A program made the position numbers and the translations under genes. From Dyadobacter luticola (lineage in GTDB: Bacteria; Bacteroidota; Bacteroidia; Cytophagales; Spirosomataceae), in contig NZ_VCEJ01000004.1 of NCBI RefSeq assembly GCF_005860805.1, forward strand, positions 1,736,001 to 1,800,000: a stretch of 64,000 bases of DNA. The letters run 5' to 3'. Positions 45,264-54,300 of this stretch are shown here, in pieces. Below the pieces are notes generated by a model. That model was not told the DNA's origin. It saw nothing but the letters and a program-made list of their open reading frames with translations, and did not search any database. Numbering within the stretch: the stretch's first letter is position 1; every line of letters starts with the position of its first letter.

Positions 45264-46621
45264 TCAATAGCGAACTTTACTCCGCTTGTCTTTTTATCAA
45301 ACACCTGTTTAACTTTATTATCCTTCAAAAGCTCAAATAGTAACCTAACGGCTTTGTCATAGCTACCTGGATCGTAAAATTTTTTGTCATTTAGTTCATC
45401 CTTCTCAAGCCTTTCCAGCAAAAATTGGATGGATTGGATACTACTATTTTTCTTGAAAAATTCATAGTCATTTTCAAGCAGAATCTCCAAATCAACGGCA
45501 GAATTAAATTTCAATTTACCTTGAAATGAGTATTGAGAAAGGGCACTAAATAATTGTCTAGTTTCCTTTCTCATGCTAAACAGCATTGCCTTAATTTTCT
45601 CAACTTTTAAAACAATTTGGGAAAACTTATACTGCATCTCCAATGGAGGGACATAAACTGGAAATGCCTTCAACTGTGTAGAGTTTATAGATGCGATTCC
45701 AGAAGTCTGTTTTGCCGCTTTCAAAAAATAATTCTTACCGTAAAGACTAGATACTTGAAAGGATAAAAATATTGGGTTAAGTAATTCCATTTCTTTGACT
45801 CGGACCCTAAAAATATGGTTTTGGAAAATACAATCGTCAATTTCACCTTTCCAAAGTGTGCCTCTTCCCAACTTATCTGGATCACCTCCCTCAGTTAGCA
45901 ATAGGTCGTCCACGGCTAGATTATATCTCTCTATTTCCTCCTCAGTTGCTTCAATTTCTTTTATCTCATTTAGATCGAGAAATCCGTCCTGCACATTCGC
46001 AACTCTCATGTATGCTACCATTCTTGTTGATTTTCCAAGATATTCTTTGCCTTTTGTAAGTCCTGATTTAATATCTGCTAGGTCCACCAATGAAATGATA
46101 TTCGTCCCTTGGTACTTCAAAAACATTTCTAAAAAAGTAGCTCTAAGCAATTCATCATATTTGGCAATAGTCTGTTCTCGCTTGTCTACTATCGCTTTCG
46201 CCTTATCTAATATAGCGCCAATTTTGTTTTGAGTTTCGAGGTCCGGTAGTGGAACTTCGACTTTTCTTAGGCTTTCTCTCGTAATTTGCGGTTGTGCTGA
46301 ACCAGTTATAACATTTTGAAAATTATATTGTTTGAGAAAATGATATAAATATTTGGTAGTGACCTTGCTTTCGTCCACCTTATCCAATGCCATTGCATTC
46401 CCGTTAACATAAGAATACGGTTCAGATAAATTAACAGAGCCACAAGTTGCTCCACGGCATGTTATTAGAATTGTCTCTTCTTCATGGTTGTATGAATTTG
46501 TTTTTCCAATAATCCCATTTGCTCCATAAACGCTATATTTCCCTTTTACATCGAAATCTCCGGATGAAATGGTCTTCCATTGTTTTGGTGTCGTAATATC
46601 AAATAGATTAAATATGTCCAT
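45260..46621 (-). CDS. hsdS: Type I restriction-modification specificity subunit HsdS
   Basis: 453 residues from the ATG at 46621, which shares one base with the hsdM stop (TGATG). Two target-recognition domains: TRD1 at about 1-130 ('WKTISSGDFDVKGKYSVYGA', 'NAMALDKVDESKVTTKYLYH') and TRD2 at about 175-340 ('IKSGLTKGKEYLGKSTRMVA'), separated by the central helix 'VPLPDLETQNKIGAILDKAK'. After the second helical repeat there is an extra C-terminal domain of about 90 residues ('LLERLEKDELNDKKFYDPGS', 'YDKAVRLLFELLKDNKVKQV') that is not part of a minimal HsdS. It sets the DNA sequence methylated and cut. Confidence 0.94.
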   Translation of the reverse strand: MDIFNLFDITTPKQWKTISSGDFDVKGKYSVYGANGIIGKTNSYNHEEETILITCRGATCGSVNLSEPYSYVNGNAMALDKVDESKVTTKYLYHFLKQYNFQNVITGSAQPQITRESLRKVEVPLPDLETQNKIGAILDKAKAIVDKREQTIAKYDELLRATFLEMFLKYQGTNIISLVDLADIKSGLTKGKEYLGKSTRMVAYMRVANVQDGFLDLNEIKEIEATEEEIERYNLAVDDLLLTEGGDPDKLGRGTLWKGEIDDCIFQNHIFRVRVKEMELLNPIFLSFQVSSLYGKNYFLKAAKQTSGIASINSTQLKAFPVYVPPLEMQYKFSQIVLKVEKIKAMLFSMRKETRQLFSALSQYSFQGKLKFNSAVDLEILLENDYEFFKKNSSIQSIQFLLERLEKDELNDKKFYDPGSYDKAVRLLFELLKDNKVKQVFDKKTSGVKFAIE

Positions 46622-48234
46622 CAACCAATTAAATTTCTAAGTTCTTCCATGTCCTTGTTAATTTCTGTCTCTAATGTGAAAAGGGCTTCTAGAATCTTCT
46701 GCGGTGGCTCGTAAGTTTGTTCTTCGTATTCAAATTTTTTGTAGCGATTATAACTTAAATCGAGATTGTTGTCTTTTATTTCGTCTATTGATACATAGAA
46801 GTGTTTTTTGCGCTCAACCGGAGTGTTTGTAGCTCTTTGTTTGAAGGCATCAACTGCAATTGGGAGTGGATTTTCCGTCAGTTTACGGCGGTTATCGTCC
46901 AGGCTATAGCCGTCACTATTAAGCTGGTAAAACCATACTTTTTCAGTATGCCAAGTCGGGCTATCTTCCTCTACTTTAGTAAGTACTAATATAGCCGTCT
47001 TTACGCCAGTGTAGGGCTTAAAGGCACCGCTGGGCAAGGATATTACTGCCTCCAGTTGATTGTCCATTAGAAGAACTTCTCTCGTCTTCTTCTGGGTTTT
47101 ACTTCCACCGAATAACACCCCCTCGGGGATGATTATGGCAGCTCTGCCTCCCGGACGTAGCATTTTTGAAATACGGATGAGAAATAAAAGCTCGCTTTGG
47201 GTACCATCAACTTTCAGTTTATCACTCATCCCACCTTTATCAATTCTGCCGGTGAAAGGTGGGTTAGCCATTATTACGGAATATTCTTCATCCTTGTAGT
47301 CTTGATCATATTTCTTGGAAAGAGTATCTACATTTTCAATTTGTGGGATCTTAATGCCGTGAAGCATCAGGTTCATCAAACCGATTCTTACCATGGTCTG
47401 GTCTACATCGAATCCGAAGAAGGTCTTTTCGTTGAGGTGATCCCAAACCTCTTGCTTGGTTATTTTGTCCCCTCCGTATTTTTTAAAGCGTCTCATTCCG
47501 TTCTCATCCAGCACAATTTCCTCGGGACTGCTGTGTTTGGTAAGAATATGCTGATAAGCTCCCAGTAAGAAACCGCCAGTACCACAAGCAGGGTCACAAA
47601 TCTTATCAGTCCAATCTGGATCAATAATTTCGCTCATGAATTGAATTAGATGGCGTGGTGTGCGAAACTGTCCGTTTTTACCGGACTGACTGAGTTCATT
47701 TAAAAGATATTCGTAGACATCGCCCTGTGTGTCCTGAAACTGCTGTCCTTCATTTTGTTGTCTCTTGATCTCTTCAAAAATATCATCAATCGCTTTTACC
47801 GCTTCATCCAACAACGCAGAGTTGTTGATGATAAAAACGGCATTCTGCATGTGTCTCGTGAAAGGCTGAGATGGATCATTGAGGTTTTTGATAAAAAAGA
47901 AAGCCTTCCCTGATACTCTTTCCAGCATGCTGTCAGGATCAAGATCTTTAAACTGCGACCAGCGACAATCGTCAGCACTTTCATAAACAGCATTTCCATG
48001 AATGTCTGTGATCGCAATTCCTTTTTCATCTACTTGTGGACGAAAGAACAATGTTTTGTACACGACACCGGCAAACTCCGCTTTGAGTTTGGCATCAGTA
48101 TCAGCATCATCTATCCTGCGCATAAAAAGCAAGTAAGAGATTTGCTCAATGGCAGTAATAGGATTAGTGATGCCGCGGCTCCAGAACTTATCCCAAAGCT
48201 TGTTGATTTTTGATTTTAATTCTGTTGATAACAT
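46621..48234 (-). CDS. hsdM: Type I restriction-modification methyltransferase subunit HsdM
   Basis: 537 residues. The N-terminal helical HsdM domain (LKSKINKLWDKFWSRGITNP) is followed by the N6-adenine methylase: 'LNELSQSGKNGQFRTPRHLI', motif I 'DKICDPACGTGGFLLGAYQH', 'TFFGFDVDQTMVRIGLMNLM', and the catalytic motif IV 'YSVIMANPPFTGRIDKGGMS'. It methylates adenine in the site chosen by HsdS and protects host DNA. It lies 20 bases after hsdR and overlaps hsdS by one base, so the genes form one operon in the order R-M-S. Confidence 0.97.
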   Translation of the reverse strand: MLSTELKSKINKLWDKFWSRGITNPITAIEQISYLLFMRRIDDADTDAKLKAEFAGVVYKTLFFRPQVDEKGIAITDIHGNAVYESADDCRWSQFKDLDPDSMLERVSGKAFFFIKNLNDPSQPFTRHMQNAVFIINNSALLDEAVKAIDDIFEEIKRQQNEGQQFQDTQGDVYEYLLNELSQSGKNGQFRTPRHLIQFMSEIIDPDWTDKICDPACGTGGFLLGAYQHILTKHSSPEEIVLDENGMRRFKKYGGDKITKQEVWDHLNEKTFFGFDVDQTMVRIGLMNLMLHGIKIPQIENVDTLSKKYDQDYKDEEYSVIMANPPFTGRIDKGGMSDKLKVDGTQSELLFLIRISKMLRPGGRAAIIIPEGVLFGGSKTQKKTREVLLMDNQLEAVISLPSGAFKPYTGVKTAILVLTKVEEDSPTWHTEKVWFYQLNSDGYSLDDNRRKLTENPLPIAVDAFKQRATNTPVERKKHFYVSIDEIKDNNLDLSYNRYKKFEYEEQTYEPPQKILEALFTLETEINKDMEELRNLIG

Positions 48235-48254
48235 TTGTACTCTCTTGTAGTTTA

Positions 48255-51038
48255 CTAAGCAGCTATTCTATGAATGACCGTGATGATTTCTTCAATTTCT
48301 TTGGGTGAAAAAATGCCCAGTATGCCTTGGGGATGCAGTTGAGTAAATGGGGGATTAATCAAATCTTTCTTTTCAATCTTCCCTTTGTCAATCAGATACT
48401 TCTTCAAAACCGACATAAACTCAATCTGACTATTTGAAAGGTTGCTGTGAAGCTTTATAAATTCGTCAAAAGCCGTGGTTACCGTTTCTTCAAAAGAATG
48501 AATCACTTCTATATGCAAAATGTGCCTGATGAATTGCAGGAATTTGGCGTGTTGATTTCCGTAAACTCTCTGCAATAGTTTCTCTGTGACGAATGGGTCT
48601 TTAGCATTCATCATCCGCGCCAGTTCATTCAATTCACTTTCAGTTATCGATTCTCCCGATTTTATCTTTTGCAAAACTGGGTTCTGGTCAGCCAATTCCT
48701 GTACCATTGCCTCTACCATTTCCCTGTACCTGCTGACACTTACTAATTCATTCTCAGGACCAAACTCAATCATTTCCTTTTTGTAGGTAACATCTTTCAA
48801 ATTGAGGTTCTCCTGCTCATCGCCACCGCCCCAGCGTTGGCGGTACCTCATAAGTGGCGCTATTTTGCCAATCAAAAGTTTTAGCTCGTCTTCTGTAACA
48901 TTAATCCAAAAGCTATCTCTTAACGCTCGAGATATTATTTCCTTTTCCTTCGCCACAAGGCTAATGTTTAGCGGCAACTCGGCTATTTGGGTTACGATGA
49001 GCTCTTTCAGATTCTCTATATCCTGACCTTCGTTCTCTAGCTGGGCAATTGAAAACTCTACAATGTCTTTCTCAAAACGCATGGCCTTAAAATCGACAGA
49101 AGATAGTGATCTTAATAAAGGGGCAATGGATTGGTCGAGAAATTGTATTTTGTCCTCGTTCAGCTCATCCCAAAAATCACGCTTATAGACTTTCTCCAAT
49201 TCATTAGCATTGTCTTGGACCACTACATTGTTTTTCGGCAGAGCGTTGATAAGTTTCTCCAATTCCAGCTTTTCTGAATGGACAATGTCCGAACTCCGCG
49301 CTTGTGCCAGTTTCAGCTTCTCCAACCGCATTCTGAATAACCGGACAGGCAATGCTGTTTGTGCTTTATTTTCCTTTCCCTTCGGGTTGAGCTTGAAGTA
49401 TTCGAAGTTATCCCAGCAATCGATAATGAGAAACTTGTCCTTTTCATGGCACCAGCTTCTTCGGTCGTTGGGATTTAGTAGTCTCGTTCCGCGCCCAATC
49501 ATCTGCCAAAACTTGGTGTAGGAGAAAACCGGCTTGGCGAATACCAGGTTTACGAGTTCCGGAATATCAATCCCAGTATCCAACATATCAACACTGATGG
49601 CGACCCTTGGAAAGTCGTAATTCTTAAACTGATCGAGTAAGCCACCTTTGCCGTACACCCTGGGATCGTCCGACACAATAACCTTTGCAATTTCTCCCGC
49701 TCCCTGCGGATAAAATTGGTCAAACACTTCTTTTATCCGTCGGGCATGCTTCATCGTCATGCAGAAGAAGATGGTCTTACCCGGCAATACACCATTAGGA
49801 TCTTTAATGCATTCCTCCCAAAATTCCCTAACTATCAATGCGTTGGTGCCCTTATTAGTGACTGCTTTCTCAATTTCGGTTCCTTCAAAATTTATCTCAA
49901 CAGGATCTTTTCCTTCCGCCAGCAATTTCTTCTGATCATCTTCGGAAATAGTGTTAAGATGAATTCCTTCTTGCTGAAACTTCGTTGTCAACTTCATCAC
50001 CTCGAAATTGGACAAGTAGGGCGGCTTATTATTGACCGCATCTTCGAAGGTGTAGGCGAAGGTGGGCAAACCGTCTTCGCAATCAAATAACTCAAATGTG
50101 TTATGGTCTATCGAATCCGTCGGCGTAGCGGTTAAGCCAAGCACAATGGTGTTGAAATAATTGAGTACGTTGTGGTAAACATTGTAAATGGAACGATGAC
50201 TTTCGTCGATCACAATAATATCGAAGAAATGCGGCGATAGCCCATCGCTTTCTATGATATTCAACATGGTAGGGTAAGTAGAGACATACACACGCCTATC
50301 CGTCGCAATTTTCGTTTCACCGGAATGCGGCCATACGGAATATTGCGGAGCATTATCCTTAAAAGCTTCTATTGCCTGATCCCTCAGAGCTACACGATCC
50401 ACTAAGAACAGAACTCTTGAAATCCAGCCGGCTCGCATTAAGCCGTCTACCATCGCAATACAGGTTCTTGTTTTACCCGTGCCTGTAGCCATAATCAAGA
50501 GAAATCTTCTTCTCCGTTCCTCTAGCTTTTCAAAGACTGCCCTGATCGCCTGAATCTGGTAAGGCCTTCCTGCAATTTTGGTATTGATCAACTCATCGGC
50601 CAAAGGTTTTTTGTTCTTGCGAATGAAGGCCATTCGTTCAAGATCTGCACGCGTCGGGAAAGAGAATATTTTTCTCGGTGCATAGTTTTCTAAATCCCAA
50701 AAGAAGATATCGTGACCGTTTGTGTACATGCAAAACGGAAGTTCACATCTATAATTCTTTTGAATGTTATAAGCGTATTGTTTGGCCTGTTCTTCACCAA
50801 TCCGAGAATCGACAGTTGATTTCTTGACTTCCACAACAGCTAACGGCTTGCCGTCCCTGCCTAACAAGACGTAGTCACTGAATTGATTTCCGTATGGCAC
50901 GTAGGGTTCCGCAAAGCCTTTTGTGTCAGTCTTGACATTAAATTCTTCTATCACCTGTGAAAAGTCACCCACATTCCACCCAGCCTTTTTTAGGCGAAGG
51001 TCTACAAGTTCTTTACGGGTGATCTTTTCTGGTTTCAA
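48255..51038 (-). CDS. hsdR: Type I restriction enzyme R subunit HsdR (EcoEI/EcoAI-like)
   Basis: 927 residues; the start at 51038 is TTG, as no in-frame ATG exists upstream before a stop. N-terminal nuclease domain with the D-ExK core in 'LLGRDGKPLAVVEVKKSTVD' and 'RIGEEQAKQYAYNIQ'. The SF2 motor follows: Walker A 'LLIMATGTGKTRTCIAMVDG', motif II 'DIIVIDESHRSIYNVYHNVL' (DESH), 'VLGLTATPTDSIDHNTFELF', and motif VI 'KFWQMIGRGTRLL'. The C-terminal third matches the EcoEI R-subunit C-terminal region and includes the end 'PQGILGIFSPKEIEEIITVI'. With HsdM and HsdS it moves along and cuts unmethylated DNA. It heads the five-gene defence operon. Confidence 0.96.
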   Translation of the reverse strand: MKPEKITRKELVDLRLKKAGWNVGDFSQVIEEFNVKTDTKGFAEPYVPYGNQFSDYVLLGRDGKPLAVVEVKKSTVDSRIGEEQAKQYAYNIQKNYRCELPFCMYTNGHDIFFWDLENYAPRKIFSFPTRADLERMAFIRKNKKPLADELINTKIAGRPYQIQAIRAVFEKLEERRRRFLLIMATGTGKTRTCIAMVDGLMRAGWISRVLFLVDRVALRDQAIEAFKDNAPQYSVWPHSGETKIATDRRVYVSTYPTMLNIIESDGLSPHFFDIIVIDESHRSIYNVYHNVLNYFNTIVLGLTATPTDSIDHNTFELFDCEDGLPTFAYTFEDAVNNKPPYLSNFEVMKLTTKFQQEGIHLNTISEDDQKKLLAEGKDPVEINFEGTEIEKAVTNKGTNALIVREFWEECIKDPNGVLPGKTIFFCMTMKHARRIKEVFDQFYPQGAGEIAKVIVSDDPRVYGKGGLLDQFKNYDFPRVAISVDMLDTGIDIPELVNLVFAKPVFSYTKFWQMIGRGTRLLNPNDRRSWCHEKDKFLIIDCWDNFEYFKLNPKGKENKAQTALPVRLFRMRLEKLKLAQARSSDIVHSEKLELEKLINALPKNNVVVQDNANELEKVYKRDFWDELNEDKIQFLDQSIAPLLRSLSSVDFKAMRFEKDIVEFSIAQLENEGQDIENLKELIVTQIAELPLNISLVAKEKEIISRALRDSFWINVTEDELKLLIGKIAPLMRYRQRWGGGDEQENLNLKDVTYKKEMIEFGPENELVSVSRYREMVEAMVQELADQNPVLQKIKSGESITESELNELARMMNAKDPFVTEKLLQRVYGNQHAKFLQFIRHILHIEVIHSFEETVTTAFDEFIKLHSNLSNSQIEFMSVLKKYLIDKGKIEKKDLINPPFTQLHPQGILGIFSPKEIEEIITVIHRIAA

Positions 51039-51091
51039 AATAATGGTCGTCGGCGACTTATTTGAAGGTTTTGCAATGTTAACAAGTTGAG

Positions 51092-51412
51092 TTATAGATC
51101 AGGAGCTAGTCTCTGCCGCTCCATTTCCCGAAGTTCTCTTTCAGCAGCAGACAAAATTTCCTTGCTATAGACCTCATCAACAAGCTATACGGCAATAATT
51201 TTACACATAAATTCTATTATTAATTCTCTCTCTTCGATATTAAAAGTCTTCGCAATAGCAGGGAGCATTTGCCGATTTAATGGCCTTTCACCTCATTCAA
51301 GTTTACTAAGCGTGCCTTGATCAATATCCATTATGGCAGCAAGCTTTCGTAAGGGCATCTTCGCCTCCTCTCTAAGCTCTCTTATATACTCACAAAAGTT
51401 AGCTTGTTGCAT
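51092..51412 (-). pseudogene. XRE-family helix-turn-helix regulator broken by two in-frame stops
   Basis: Reading the minus strand from the ATG at 51412 gives 'MQQANFCEYIRELREEAKMP', 'LRKLAAIMDIDQGTLSKLE', a TGA stop, 'GERPLNRQMLPAIAKTFNIE', 'ERELIIEFMCKIIAV', a TAG stop, and 'LVDEVYSKEILSAAERELRE' up to the final stop at 51092. The frame stays the same throughout, and the HTH is a typical XRE type (KLERGERPLNRQ would be the expected sequence). The two stops would need one C-to-T change each from CGA and CAG. It ends 53 bases before hsdR, the place where a controller gene of a restriction system would sit. Confidence 0.82.
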
Positions 51413-51491
51413 TAGGCCGCTATTGTCTTGACAGCTTTGTCAAATATAACCCAAGATTTACTTAGCGCAGTATGTTGGACATTGACACGCA

Positions 51492-51532
51492 AAAAAATGC
51501 CTTGCAAACACGGAGGTTTTAAGGCATTTTTT
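51492..51532. terminator. Terminator between integrase and the broken XRE gene
   Basis: A 12-base inverted repeat (AAAAAATGCCTT at 51492-51503, its complement at 51521-51532) with a 17-base loop and A/T runs on both sides. It lies 47 bases after the integrase stop on the minus strand and would end the integrase transcript. Confidence 0.75.
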
Positions 51533-51578
51533 GCGCCGCCAGCCATCCAATAGTCATCAAAAAGAGTTACTAACCAAA

Positions 51579-52799
51579 TCACTTCCGCAAGATCTCCTTC
51601 AACTTTGCCATGTCATCACTGATCTTCTTATCTACAATCTTTGCATACTGCTGGGTAGTCTTAATATTCCGATGCCCGAGCATTTTAGACACACTCTCAA
51701 TTGGAACCCCATTAGTCAAAGTAACAGTCGTTGCGAAAGTATGTCGAGCCAAATGAAATGTGATGTTCTTATTAATCCCGCACAAATCGGCAATCTCCTT
51801 CAAATAGGCATTCATCTTCTGATTAGAAAGCACCGGCAGCACCCGATTTTCATTCTCGCATTGAGGATGATCTTCATACTTCTCCATAATCTCCATCGCC
51901 ATTGGTAGAATAGGTATCCGAGACGGAGTGTCAGTCTTCTGGCGCTTGGTCGTAATCCACTTTTCACCATCAATCCCTTCGGCAATCTCACTCCGCTTCA
52001 ATTTATATATATCGGCATAGGCAAGTCCCGTGTAGCAACAGAAAAGAAAGATATCCTTGACAAGAGCCAGGCGACCGTCACCCATTTCTTTCTCCCATAC
52101 TTTCTTCAACTCAACTTCTGTCAACGCCTGCCGATCAACCTCTCGCTTCGAAAATTTGAAAGCATAGAAGGGATCACGTTGGAGCCATCCTCTTTTAACA
52201 CATAAAAGAACAATCTTCTTAAAGTTCGCAAGGTACTTCATGGTAGTGTTATGGCTGATCTTCTTAACTGCTTTAAGCCAGAATTCATACTGTGATATAA
52301 ATTCGTAATCAAGCTTCTTGATTTCAAAATCATCCGCCTGATACTTCCATTTGATAAAGTCGCGGGTATGTTTCATACAAGTCTCATACCGCTCCAAAGT
52401 GCCAGGGGCAAAGTCTGTTCCGATCAAAGCAGCTATCTGATCGTTGTGCTCGCGGAAAATGGGAAGGATAGTTTTACCGCCTTCCGTTCTGCCTAGAAGA
52501 ATATTCTTGATAGCCTCTGAGGTGACTTCTTTATTTTCCTCAATCAAAGATCGCTTTGCCTCGTAAATTTTGGTGGTGAGAGTATCGAGATAAGCATTCA
52601 ATGTTTTAGTGTCCTCCTTGTTCCCGGTCGCCCGGCCAGCACCTACGCTCCACTTCGACGGATGCCATGTACGTTTGGTAGAGATGTCCTTGGGAACGCC
52701 ATTGACAGTTACACGACAATAAACATAACGCATTCCTTCTGCTAATTCTGGATTGGGTCTTTTCAAAAAGAAAATCAACCCGAAGCTTGTTTCTAACAT
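51579..52799 (-). CDS. Tyrosine recombinase (Bacteroidetes-type site-specific integrase)
   Basis: 406 residues from the ATG at 52799, chosen because 'MLETSFGLIFFLKRPNPELA' is the normal beginning of this family; the longer frame has no support. It has an arm-binding domain ('YVYCRVTVNGVPKDISTKRT'), a SAM-like core-binding domain ('EFISQYEFWLKAVKKISHNT'), and the catalytic domain with 'FLFCCYTGLAYADIYKLKRS' (the first Arg position is Ala, as in many Bacteroidetes members), 'ITFHLARHTFATTVTLTNGV' (HxxR) and 'MLGHRNIKTTQQYAKIVDKK' (His and nucleophile Tyr). It inserts and excises an element and lies at the right edge of the AT-rich region, so it is the likely integrase of the island. Confidence 0.96.
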   Translation of the reverse strand: MLETSFGLIFFLKRPNPELAEGMRYVYCRVTVNGVPKDISTKRTWHPSKWSVGAGRATGNKEDTKTLNAYLDTLTTKIYEAKRSLIEENKEVTSEAIKNILLGRTEGGKTILPIFREHNDQIAALIGTDFAPGTLERYETCMKHTRDFIKWKYQADDFEIKKLDYEFISQYEFWLKAVKKISHNTTMKYLANFKKIVLLCVKRGWLQRDPFYAFKFSKREVDRQALTEVELKKVWEKEMGDGRLALVKDIFLFCCYTGLAYADIYKLKRSEIAEGIDGEKWITTKRQKTDTPSRIPILPMAMEIMEKYEDHPQCENENRVLPVLSNQKMNAYLKEIADLCGINKNITFHLARHTFATTVTLTNGVPIESVSKMLGHRNIKTTQQYAKIVDKKISDDMAKLKEILRK

Positions 52800-52990
52800 A
52801 GTACAAATGTTTAAGATGAACAAAAATCGAATTGTTACCATTGAAACGCAAGATGTTTACGTCGTAAACATCTTGATAGCCAGCTAGTTAGGCACCTAAT
52901 CGTGGAAGTTTTTTTGGTGTTATCTCACTTCCACGAATCGCTACATTTTTATTGGGAATTTTTGAATATTTTGGTATACCTCAAAAACGC

Positions 52991-53025
52991 AAAAACCCCG
53001 TTTAAAGCGATTAAACGGGGTTTTT
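52991..53025. terminator. Perfect bidirectional terminator hairpin beside the integrase
   Basis: Perfect 15-base arms (AAAAACCCCGTTTAA at 52991-53005 and its complement at 53011-53025) around a 5-base loop, with A and T runs. It lies upstream of the integrase start and would stop transcripts entering from either side of the island border. Confidence 0.9.
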
Positions 53026-53039
53026 GAATGTTTTGACAT

Positions 53040-53066
53040 CATGTCCTGCAGAGAGAGAGGGACATG
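53040..53066. repeat. Inverted repeat with tRNA-3'-end-like core, possible attachment site
   Basis: CATGTCC (53040-53046) and GGACATG (53060-53066) flank a core TGCAGAGAGAGAG. On the minus strand the core plus flank reads TCCCTCTCTCTCTGCA, which resembles the 3' end of a seryl-type tRNA. It lies between the integrase and the GC-rich right flank, where an attachment site is expected. No matching second copy or full tRNA gene is seen in the window. From here to 53356 I see no gene. Confidence 0.35.
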
Positions 53067-53356
53067 AAATATGTCTATATCTAAATGAAAATCAATATAT
53101 TATAACAACATAAAAAAGTCTGCTCACCGAATTGCTCACCAGGATTTTTTTGGCCGCAACCGATGGTAAATTTAGCATTGAAATCAGTCTAAAGCAAGCG
53201 TGCTACCACCTTCAATCTATCCTCCTTGTCCGATGATTCGAGCAGAATACCAATAAGTTCCGATCTTCCAATCTCCATTTAGCCATTAGGTCGAAACCAG
53301 AGGTAGAAACGTCGCGGCGGCATAGGTAAATACTGAGTAAACAAGGATGCTATTGA

Positions 53357-53854
53357 CTAATCATTTCCAACTACCGAGCTGCGGCGTTCCAGCAGTATTA
53401 CATCCCGCCAAACGCCATCACGTTTTCCAAGCTTTTCACGGTAGCCGACTTTCCGGAAACCTTGCCGCTCGTGAAGTGCAATACTCGCTTTGTTTTCCGG
53501 GAATATCTGCGCTTGCAATGTCCAGAAACCGAGTTTTTCGCTTAACGGCACCAAGTCAGATAAAAGCGCCCGGCCAATACCGAGCCGGTGGAATTCCGGA
53601 TGAATATATATGCTGGTTTCAGCTACACCTCCATACACGCACCGACTGGAAACCGCTGACAGGAATGCCCATCCGATAACCTGGCCGTTATCTTCTACCA
53701 CAAGAAGAGGTTCGGTAAGAAACTTTAATTTCAGCGCGTCGACTTCCGGCGTTTGCGTTTCATATGTCGCATCACCGGTATCAATGCCCAGCTGGTAAAT
53801 CTGTTTTACTTGCTGCCAGTCAGCTTCTGTTAGGGGGCGAATGGTGAAAGCCAT
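53357..53854 (-). CDS. ArsN-type GNAT acetyltransferase of the arsenic operon
   Basis: 165 residues beginning 'MAFTIRPLTEADWQQVKQIY'. It belongs to the phosphinothricin/arsinothricin acetyltransferase branch: 'YGGVAETSIYIHPEFHRLGI' then GRALL (acetyl-CoA loop), and 'NKASIALHERQGFRKVGYRE' at the end. In ars operons this enzyme (ArsN) acetylates the amino group of organoarsenical antibiotics such as arsinothricin; the exact substrate here is not shown. Its ATG overlaps the arsC stop by one base, placing it last in arsR-DUF6428-arsC-arsN. Confidence 0.87.
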   Translation of the reverse strand: MAFTIRPLTEADWQQVKQIYQLGIDTGDATYETQTPEVDALKLKFLTEPLLVVEDNGQVIGWAFLSAVSSRCVYGGVAETSIYIHPEFHRLGIGRALLSDLVPLSEKLGFWTLQAQIFPENKASIALHERQGFRKVGYREKLGKRDGVWRDVILLERRSSVVGND

Positions 53855-54282
53855 TATGCAGGCAGTTTTTGATGGATAAATTCGCGGCTGTACTCTTTGA
53901 TTTCATCCCGAACCCTACGGAATGACGTTACCAGGTCTTCATCTGGCCGCTCCGGCGTACCGGTATGGCCTGGATCAGAAAAGCTATGGTGGATCAGTGC
54001 ACCCGCAGACGGGAAATAAGGGCATTGCTCACGTGCATTATCGCAAACCGTGATCACATAGTCGAAAGCGATGCCGGTATATTCGTCGGCATGGTTCGAG
54101 GTATGATGCGAGATATCAAGACCATCTTCCGCCATTATCTGGATGGCAACCGGGTTTACGCCTTTGGGATCTACACCAGCGCTATACACTTCTGCGCGGT
54201 CACCTGCAAAATGCTGTAAATATCCTTGCGCCAATTGGCTGCGGGCTGAATTGCCCGTGCATAAAACTAAAATTCGCTTCAT
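53854..54282 (-). CDS. arsC: Arsenate reductase, low-molecular-weight phosphatase type
   Basis: 142 residues. The N-terminal P-loop 'VLCTGNSARSQLAQGYLQHF' is the CX5R motif of low-molecular-weight phosphatases and of thioredoxin-coupled ArsC. Further features are 'YSAGVDPKGVNPVAIQIMAE', the redox-type Cys region 'VITVCDNAREQCPYFP' and the acid in 'HHSFSDPGHTGTPE'. It reduces arsenate to arsenite. It is the third gene of the operon, starting 18 bases after the DUF6428 gene. Arsenite then needs an export pump, which is not seen in the window. Confidence 0.95.
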   Translation of the reverse strand: MKRILVLCTGNSARSQLAQGYLQHFAGDRAEVYSAGVDPKGVNPVAIQIMAEDGLDISHHTSNHADEYTGIAFDYVITVCDNAREQCPYFPSAGALIHHSFSDPGHTGTPERPDEDLVTSFRRVRDEIKEYSREFIHQKLPA

Positions 54283-54300
54283 GAGATAATTGATTGATAA

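Noticed and set aside
53189..53278. 30-codon minus-strand frame next to the ars operon as a remnant pump gene
   Set aside because: Sequence is charged and helical, not membrane-like, and too short to assign.
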